Source: Capsicum annuum (Eukaryota; Streptophyta; Magnoliopsida; Solanales; Solanaceae). Taken from it: a stretch of DNA of 64,000 bases. Numbering within the stretch: position 1 is the stretch's first letter; the number at the start of each line of letters is the position of its first letter. Under the pieces are notes generated by a model that saw nothing but the letters and a program-made list of their open reading frames with translations, searched no databases and had not been told where the DNA came from. Location: the NCBI RefSeq assembly GCF_002878395.1, contig NW_025860098.1, positions 244,009-308,008 on the forward strand, written 5' to 3'. The translations under genes were made by a program, and so were the position numbers. Shown here piece after piece: positions 57,166-64,000 of the stretch.

Positions 57166-58820
57166 TGTCGCCCAAATTATACCTCCAAATAAAGCACAAC
57201 TCGTTCATTGTCAAATATAGTATCCTAACAGAGGTTGGGGTCAAACCCATAGGGAATAGGTCGAATATTTCTAACAAACTTGTCGAAGTAGTCAAAATAT
57301 GTAGGAAACTAAATGGGAGGATTTTGTGAGAATAATATTAAAAGTAACAAATCTTGGTTGCTTTGGTTGAAATAAATATAAGATGAATACTAGGACTGTA
57401 TTCTCCTTGACTTCCAAACTTCGTAGATTTATAGTGCTTCATCAAACTATCCCAATACCTTGCATGCAGAATCTGATAACATATGTATCACTATCCATTT
57501 TATGAATGCCTTTCGAAAATTTCACTATTTACCTGTTGAAGCTCAAAGTGTCTCCTTGATAACGCTTATCCTAGATCTAAAATCAAGTATTACCTTTTGA
57601 TTGTTAAGTTAATTAGATGAGAGTTGGTAGCCTTAAAGTACTATTGTGATTTTTCTTTGGTAATAGCTACCTCAGTTTTGAAGTAAGTATCTAATACATG
57701 CAGACCGTTAAGTAAATATTTAAACTGAATATGATCACAATACATGCAAGATTATTTATCAAGATCAACTTTGCGCTTCGTCTACTTTGTTGCTCCACCA
57801 GGGTTCTCATAAACCAAGTTAGGTAGTTTAGCTGCTCATGTTTGAAAAATCATTCATTGAATTCAATAAAGAAAGAATATGAATAATCTTACAATAATTT
57901 AAGAGTAAAATCTAAAATCTCAAATTAATTATCGACTATAAAAACCAAGAACAAAGAATTCAAAAATTAAAAGTCAAATATCAGAATCAGTATAGTGTTG
58001 TGAATGTAATGAGTGTGTAAAAGTGTGTAAATAAATAATAATACATCAATGGGGGTATTTATAGAATACATCTAAAAACATACTAGGAAAACTAGGTCGG
58101 AACCTACCTACTACCCCACTTATTGCCTTAGGTAGTATTTACCTCCAGTAAGTGCCTAGGTAACCAAAAAAATCAGCTTTCAGAATTTTACTTCTGCTAC
58201 TTACCTTAGCAATTTCGACCAATAGGTACAACTTGCCTCCGGTAAGTGCCTACGTAAGTGGCAAAGTGGTAATATTGACTTTTAGAATCTAACTTCTTCT
58301 ACTTACCTTGACACTTACGACCAATAGGTATTAATTACCTCCGGTAAGTGTGTAGATATGTAATAGAGCAAAAAAAAATCAACTTTTAAAATTTCACTTC
58401 TGCTACTTATCTTGGCACTTACAACCAGTAGGTAGTACTTACCTCCATTAAGTGCCTAGGTACTTAGTAGAGAAAAAAAACTCAACTTTTAAAATTTCAC
58501 TTCTGCTACTTACCTTGGTACTTACGGTCAATAGGCAGCACTTAGCCCTGGTAAGTTCCTAGGTAAGCAGCAGAGCAAACATATCAAGCTTCATAATTTC
58601 TATTGTGCTACTTACGATCCCACTTACCATCGGCGTAAGTACCACTTACAGCCAGTATGTAGTCTTCTGTAACTTTTCATCATTGTTTTTCTCCTACCCT
58701 GCTCCAAAACTTGTTTACCTGCGAAACCACCATAAAAACGTATCACATATAACAAAAGGACCTAAGTATATGCATAATTCTTATTTTTAAACATTGAAAG
58801 TTTCATGAAGCCATGACATA
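57166..58820 (-). repeat. 5' LTR of A3
   Basis: 1655 bp, plus-strand start TGTCGCCCAAATTATACC, end CATGACATA. It has six fold-back units (about 58095-58660) against four in the other LTR. Confidence 0.82.
58095..58660. repeat. Tandem fold-back units in A3 5' LTR (6 copies)
   Basis: Unit starts near 58105, 58193, 58294, 58397, 58503 and 58600, spacing 97-106 bp. Each carries CTACTTACCTT...AGGTAAGTRGCARAG-type arms in various states of decay. Confidence 0.82.
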
Positions 58821-59606
58821 TCTTAACCTTTTACATATTCACAGAGATATAGAATAACCATCGATGATACAACTAAGAGTAGACAAGAGGATAACAAAAC
58901 TAGTTTAGAGATGAAAGGAAATTCTCATTCAAAAAATAACAAAAGAGACTAAATAAGAACTCACTCCTGAAATGTAAGGTCTAGGGATAGAGAACAAGAT
59001 CAGAGGCATCAAATAGATCAAGAATTGAGATTTCATAAAAAAGAGTATGATATGGCGATTGTTCCACTAACACAAAGTCTAGGGATAGATAACAAGATTA
59101 GAGGCATCAAATAGATCAAGAATTAAGATCTCATAAAAAAAGAGTATGATGTGGCGATTGTTCCACTAACACAGGAAAAACCTTTATCAGAGGAGTTCTA
59201 AATATGTGGTAAAGAAAAATTGTCACACTTAAAAACTATTTCATAAGATATTTAGATATAGGATTTTGGCGGGTTCCACTTCAGACGTATTTCTCTTTTT
59301 GTATGATATTATTATTTTTGTTTCTTTTCATTGGACCTCCTTGTTTCATTTTTACTATTCTTCTATGTTTTAGGTATAAATAAAATGGTAGCGACATAAA
59401 ATTGGACATTCAATCAAACTATAAGGATATGGTTAATAAATATACTATGCCACTTTAGTGGGCATTTGTTGCTTGCATGCTTCTTGACCTAATCCATTGT
59501 TGGATCTCAAAGACAAGTACGAATGTTACCATACTATTTTAAAAGACTCTACTAGATATGTTCTTATATGATGAGATCAATGAAGCTAGGGTTCATCTAC
59601 AAATTC
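58821..59606. other. Unassigned sequence, possibly LINE 3' flank
   Basis: No gene recognised. Contains a tandem duplication at 58979-59175. The stretch 59255-59400 (GGATTTTGGCGGGTTCCACT, then T-rich sequence ending in TATAAATAAAATGG) is reminiscent of a plant LINE 3' region and would fit continuation of L, but the join to 54122 is not proven. Confidence 0.35.
58979..59175. repeat. 98-bp tandem duplication
   Basis: 58979-59076 and 59077-59175 share GTCTAGGGATAGA(G/T)AACAAG, GAGGCATCAAATAGATCAAG and GGCGATTGTTCCACTAACAC, with a few substitutions and one extra A. Confidence 0.88.
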
Positions 59607-60129
59607 TGTCGTGACCCAAATGTCCTTGATTGGCACTCACACTAACCCTTGGGTGGGAGTACCATCTAATTCAAAATCTTGACCAAGTAAATTTGCCATT
59701 TCTAGAAAATATAAAAACAAAACCAATTGTAGTAATAATAATCTAAGAATGCTAACAAAATGTTAGTGAAAAAATAATCAATATCCATTTAATACAACCC
59801 TAAGATTCAAAAGCGGTTGTAGACAAACAATAATCTAAATAATACCTAGTCTATCAAGAACTAACAAAATAAAGAAAACTCTCATTGTCCAAAGAAGGAC
59901 AAGAACAAAGACAAAGATCTATTGAAGCCTGAAGATGTAGTGCTAGCTCATTGACCAAATCAACTATCTTTGTTAGAGATAACAGAGTATATGAGCCTCT
60001 AAAACACAATTGACACTCAGCAAAATAAGAGTACATTAGAGTTTCAGTACAAACTGCTATGTACTAGTTTGCATCATAGATCAACTCAATAAACGAGTAT
60101 ATGATAATATCAGTATAAACAACTATATA
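59607..60129 (-). repeat. LTR-end fragment, TGTCGTGACCC type
   Basis: Begins TGTCGTGACCCAAATGTCC, which looks like the 3' end of a minus-strand LTR of the H type (TGTCATAACCCGAGCC at 8615). The other end was not found; a second LTR-like start follows at 60130. Non-coding. Confidence 0.4.
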
Positions 60130-60884
60130 TGTAACACCCTGAGATTATCCTCTAGACGTCACATGATGAATAGGACTATTAGTACCCACAAAGCTAACCC
60201 ATGATAGCTACTCAACACTAAATCATAAATAGTTTAAGAAAAATATAGGCAAAATATGTAAACTAATGAGTCTAAACTAAATTGAATAAAATAATCCCAA
60301 TAATACTGATATTTAAAAAATGTCTACGAAGTCTGGACAAGCCTTTAGCATACTGAAGAGTCACTGCGATAAATCTTAATTGACCTAAGAGCCAAGAAGT
60401 TTGAGATAAATAAAAATTAAACTACTAAAAGCAAATCATAAACATAGGACGTCGAATATTAAAAATCACCAACTGATGAATAGTAGGCAACAATGATTGT
60501 AATTAATTGTGATGATAACGACAAACACTAGAACCTACATTATAATAGGATGGAGAGCACAAAGTACATATGGTCAGTACTTATTAAATGTACTGAGCAT
60601 CTAGGGATACACGCAATACGTAGAAATAATATTTATCATGAAATAAAGACATACATGCTAAATGTATAAAGATTCACCACTTTCATGAATAAAATTAGAA
60701 GTGGAAACATTATAAGTATGAAATAATAAGGCATTTCTAGGTAAACCAGTTAGTCTTAAAACATAGATTTCGAAAACTAATGTACTTTGGGTATTTCTCT
60801 TAACCCACATATCCTATTTGAGCAACATGGAGTCCAACTAGTAGTCCATGTTGGGAAGGTTCTCAATACCTTGCCAGGTGCAAA
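60130..60884 (-). repeat. Diverged G-like LTR fragment
   Basis: Begins TGTAACACCCTGAG and then has AAGCTAACCCATGATAG, parallel to TGTAACGCCCTAA and AAGTTAACCCATGACTG at 13964. Later ACCCACATATCC...ATACCTTGCCAGG (about 60802-60876) parallels GACATGCCCCAT...AATACCACGCCACTGG of G (25399-25477). A hairpin CAACATGGA/TCCATGTTG lies at 60823-60853. The fragment is cut by the next LTR-like start at 60885. Confidence 0.6.
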
Positions 60885-61401
60885 TGTCGCAACCCAAACT
60901 AGGCCTAGTCATGATAGGTATCTCAATCCCACCATGGGTTAGAGGCCACCCCCAGCTTAACCTCTATAGCACAGTAAATGTAGACAACAGAAGTCAACCA
61001 ATTTAGCAATAAGAAGGACAAATAAACCAAGTGATGATTCTTAGAATAAAACAAGCAACTAAGAAATACTCGTCCATAATATCCTCTAATATCGGAAAAC
61101 CAAACTAATTCGGGACATGCCCTTGACCCTGACAAATGATATTCACAGTTCCAAAAATATGAAAAGAAAACACATAAAATGGTAGGGCTTTTCGAAAGAT
61201 AGAGGCTCACTACTTCCCAGTAACTCAATTGATGTTCCACACCACCTAATATTGTATAGGAATAACTGTAAAACCCTTAGAACCTACATCTTAAGACAGT
61301 GCAGCATCTAGGGATGATCAGTGGGGAAAGCACTGACATATAACTCAAGTGACAATGATAAAATAATGCCATTGCAAAAAACATGTCAAAACCACATGTA
61401 C

Positions 61402-61459
<58 letters not shown>

Positions 61460-62360
61460 ACCTGATAGGGACAAGGGTTATGAATATGAGAGCTTAAACC
61501 ATTAGCCTGAACTGTGTAGTTTGCTCCTTCCTAAAGGTACCCATGGGCTATAGGGGTCCAGCTCCCTTCATAGAAGGGGCCTAGTGTGTGTTAGCAGCAT
61601 GGATTGAGAATAGGATAAAGAAACCAAAGATATAGCAATCAAAAAATATAGTGTGTATCTAGACACACGATCATATATACCCCTGTACTGAAAAATGTGG
61701 TTTCCAATTTTGGTCCCCCCTAGAATACACATTTACGGTGAGGTACAACATTTACTTTGAGTCTAAATTTAAAGAGTTTTCGCATAAACCCAACCATGAA
61801 CCAAAGATTCATTTACTAAGGAATTTACAAACATGGTATCATTGCACCAATATTCTTTAAAGTTAATTCAATAATGCCAAACCAGTCTATTTAACCATTA
61901 GAATCCCAAGTTTCATTAAAATCCTAAATCTATGGCCACCAAGGGCATTTCAAAACCATTTTTATCTATTTATATATTATCCTTTAATGCAGCGCAATAT
62001 TCCAAAGGTAAGTTAAACGATGAAAATTGCATGTTCAAAACTACGATTTTTAAAGTGGGTTGAGGTTAACATTATTATCAAGCTAAAACTTCATCAATTT
62101 AGGGAAACCCATGTCACCCATTCCAAACAATACCATGATTCACCAACTCGGTCCTAAGAACCATTAATCAGTCATGAATAACATAATTTAAAACATGGGA
62201 AAATAATTCAAGTAATAATAAAGCAAAAAGCCCCGAACCAAAATTCAAATCAAATAATTAAAACATATGAGGGTTGAGAAAGTAAATTCCATAACGCAAA
62301 AATACAAGTTAGGGAAGAGAAATGGTGAGTGGTGATTTTACCACTCATTTTCCCCAAACA
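60885..62360 (-). repeat. H-like LTR fragment
   Basis: Begins TGTCGCAACCCAAACTAGGC and CTAGTCATGATAGGTATC, parallel to TGTCATAACCCGAGCCAGGG and CTAGCCGTGATGAGTATC at 8615. Its right end was not identified; 62360 is approximate. Contains the (TA)n tract. Non-coding; the minus-strand frames at 60923-61240 show no motif. Confidence 0.5.
61405..61455. repeat. (TA)n microsatellite
   Basis: About 25 uninterrupted TA units. A shorter ATATATGTATATATATATATATA tract lies in both H LTRs (5161-5178 and 9101-9122) at the equivalent LTR position. Confidence 0.97.
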
Positions 62361-62389
62361 TTTATGCACACTACTATGTTTTGTATTAG

Positions 62390-63673
62390 ATAATGAGACA
62401 TCAACATGATTTAAATGAACTAATATCCATATTTTATAGGTAACTAGTTTAGAAGGTGAAATGATATGGATTGAAGATCAAAAAGGGATCAAATGGAAGG
62501 AAATAGAGTGCAGATGGAGGCCTGAAGAATTTTAGCCTCAATTACTGCGACTACAATCCTCAGGCCGTGGTCACGATCAATCAAGATTGTCAACATAATG
62601 CGATCATGTATCAAAACTACGATCGTGTACCTACAGTTACGGTCAAACCTGCGAGATCGCAGTTTAGTGGGAATATGACCCAGTGCAGTTATGTAAAATT
62701 GTATAGACGAATCCCAATCCATATATAGGAAAAAACCCTTTCTTCTTTGGGTATTGCTTACCTCATAGATATTTTTGAATTAAAAGAAAGAAACCCTAGT
62801 TGGGCATGCGTGTAATTAATTATGGTGGCTTAACTTCTTAGTATTTTGTGAAGAATGAATGCTTTGGATAATCCTTATAGTATGTATTTCTTTACCTTCT
62901 TCATGAGTATCTAAGTAAATTAGTCTTGGTATTATGTTGAACTAAAGTATAATTGTGTGTGGGTGTTGTTGTGTTTGCATGATTGCTTGTTATTGAGTAT
63001 AGATTCCACCATTGATTGAGTTTACGAGTAGGGATTTATGGGTGAAAACCCCAAATCTTTAAATGGGTTTGATGGGTGAAAACCCCAAACTCTAGAAACC
63101 CTTTATCATCTTTGAAATAGGGATCAAAGAGAACTTGAGGTGACCCATAGCATCCTTGAATGAGTGTTATAGGGGGACAAGGAAATGGTGGACAATTGAG
63201 CCTATGGTTTAATACCTTTTACAATCTTAGAAATAAGTGTATTTGGAGTGTAAATCATGTCAAGAGCATCATAAAAGAAATATGGATGCTTGATTGAGGT
63301 TTTGGGTGATTACAAATTGCATACTTATTAGGTGGTTAATAGAGCCAATGGGTGAAATTTTGTGGTTTTATTAAAAATCTGACCACAATGACTTTCGACA
63401 TAGACTATCTTTTAGTTAACAACTAAGCTTCATCTTAAACCATCATCTACCTACAACATTTACCTTTAGGTTGACAAAATCCAAAGATCTCCTCAAATCT
63501 TGATTTTAAATCAAAATGTGTCAAATACGTGCATTGTTAATAAAAAATTGTTAAAATCAAATCCTCTCATTTTATTTTACATGTTGTGTTTGCTATCATT
63601 TTGGGTAACCATTTAGTAATTGACAAAGAATGCTTCACCCCTCAACAATGGGAATGAGTTGAGATTTACCACA
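62390..63673 (+). repeat. 5' LTR of A4 (left end approximate)
   Basis: TATATAGG at 62720-62727 is the likely TATA box. Upstream lie short words such as TACGATCGTG and GCGAGATCGCAG. Two copies of GATGGGTGAAAACCCCAAA-like sequence at about 63038-63056 and 63070-63090. Ends TTACCACA before the PBS. No coding region. Confidence 0.55.
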
Positions 63674-63674
63674 A

Positions 63675-63692
63675 TGGTGCCGTTATTGAGAA
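63675..63692 (+). other. Decayed primer-binding site of A4
   Basis: TGGTGCCGTTATTGAGAA. It differs from TGGCGCCGTTGCCGGGGA only by C-to-T and G-to-A changes. Confidence 0.7.
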
Positions 63693-63810
63693 GTGACATA
63701 TAGATTTTGCTTATGCGGTGTGTTTCTTACTTCAGAATACCCAAAGTGGTGTAACTTACATTATTTTTTGTTGTTGATATTTTATAGGTGATTAAAGTCT
63801 TAATGGAGCA

Positions 63811-64000
63811 ATGAGTGATAACACAAGCAATTTTAGCCCCTTTGATGCCCCTCTAGATGATGAGGCCAATTTAATTTAAGTAGGGAAAATGAGAGCAATC
63901 CACATCCCACCAACCAATGAGAATAGAGTTTTCCATGTGAGTAGCGTTATGCTTCACATATTGCAAATGAAAGGATTGTACTAGGGTTGAGCTTATGAGG
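63811..64000 (+). pseudogene. gag N-terminus of A4, cut by window end
   Basis: ATG at 63811 starts MSDNTSNFSPFDAPLDDEAN, followed after a TAA by KMRAIHIPPTNENRVFHVSS and VMLHILQMKGLY. The last block parallels MIQLLNLKGLFGGLPGDD of A2 gag; here TAG and TGA interrupt the GG-L part. The Athila-like lineage is inferred from this and the PBS. Three stops in 63 codons show that it is dead. Confidence 0.72.

Larger units (their letters stand above)
54123..58820 (-). mobile_element. Athila-type element A3 reduced to LTRs and 1.5 kb
   Basis: Two long direct repeats, 54123-55636 and 57166-58820, with 55637-57165 between. On the minus strand the LTR ends carry GACC(C)CAACCTC...ACTATATTTGAC and GGGCGACA, as in Athila. 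A decayed Asp-tRNA-type PBS (TAGCATAGTTGCCTAGGA, complement near 57136-57153) follows the 5' LTR. The internal part matches only the 3' non-coding region of A2. gag, pol and ORF3 are absent. Flanking TSD not convincing (ACTAA left, TCTTA right). Confidence 0.82.
62390..64000 (+). mobile_element. Athila-like element A4, 5' part
   Basis: LTR-like region (start unresolved, about 62390) with TATA box near 62720, LTR end about 63673, decayed Asp-type PBS 63675-63692, leader, and gag start at 63811, cut by the window end. The order fits the 5' end of an Athila-type element on the plus strand. Confidence 0.7.

Noticed and set aside
54118..58825. Target-site duplication for A3 (ACTAA / TCTTA)
   Set aside because: The 5-mers do not match and the LTR ends are mutated; the shared TAA is not enough.
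61277..61474. Ile-Tyr repeat protein on the minus strand
   Set aside because: It is the translation of the (TA)n tract.

Overview
The window looks like nuclear DNA of a large-genome dicot plant, probably Solanaceae. That is inferred from the retrotransposon families and is not proven. I found no intact host gene, tRNA, rRNA or bacterial-type feature. Almost every base can be assigned to long-terminal-repeat (LTR) retrotransposons, one LINE and one small TRIM-like element, inserted into each other. All coding regions are broken. Target-site duplications (TSDs), primer-binding sites (PBS), polypurine tracts (PPT) and, for several insertions, an unoccupied copy of the same target elsewhere in the window allow the order of insertion to be read from the sequence.

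Left block (1-27449). Bases 1-4490 are an Athila-type Ty3/gypsy element on the minus strand (A1), cut at the window edge and joined abruptly to element G at 4490/4491. G (4491-27449, minus) has LTRs of about 3.1 kb and a 2 kb internal region without coding capacity. Two elements sit in its LTRs. H is a Tekay/Del-like element at 4679-10943 (TSD NATTC), with most of pol deleted. T is a non-autonomous Tat/Ogre-like element at 14619-24992 (TSD CATGG), which keeps a decayed gag and carries an array of about 27 copies of a 42-bp repeat.

Middle block (27450-54122). Bases 27450-32240 (D) are a decayed gypsy derivative. Remnants of gag and protease are followed by an unrecognised decayed reading frame of about 600 codons and then by a pol-tail-like segment. 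From about 32241 to 54122 lies a LINE remnant (L) with endonuclease and RNase H pieces but no reverse transcriptase. It is split by a Ty1/copia element C (33424-52666, minus, TSD TATAT). C holds a second Athila element A2 (33669-46475, TSD ATTAC or TTAC) in its 3' LTR and a TRIM-like element (51265-52486, TSD CTCTC with one change on each side) in its 5' LTR. A2 in turn holds a solo LTR of the G family (41366-44309, TSD TGTGC). The nesting is LINE > copia > Athila > G-family solo LTR.

Right block (54123-64000). A3 (54123-58820, minus) is an Athila-type element reduced to two LTRs and 1.5 kb between them. Then come fragments of G-like and H-like LTRs (59607 to about 62360), a (TA)n tract, and the 5' LTR, PBS and start of gag of a further Athila-like element (A4), cut by the right window edge.

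The most unusual signals are these. (1) G-family LTRs contain many short inverted repeats with different arm sequences, almost all centred on ATYTR or a longer loop containing it, and at least three arm versions keep perfect pairing. (2) Element D has an unrecognised reading frame where RT-RNase H-integrase should be. (3) A2 keeps its gag-protease frame for 2.4 kb with no frameshift but about 13 stop codons, most of them explained by C-to-T change. (4) A2 carries a plant-transposon-protein-like ORF in the env position. (5) A3 LTRs contain tandem fold-back units that differ in number between the two LTRs.
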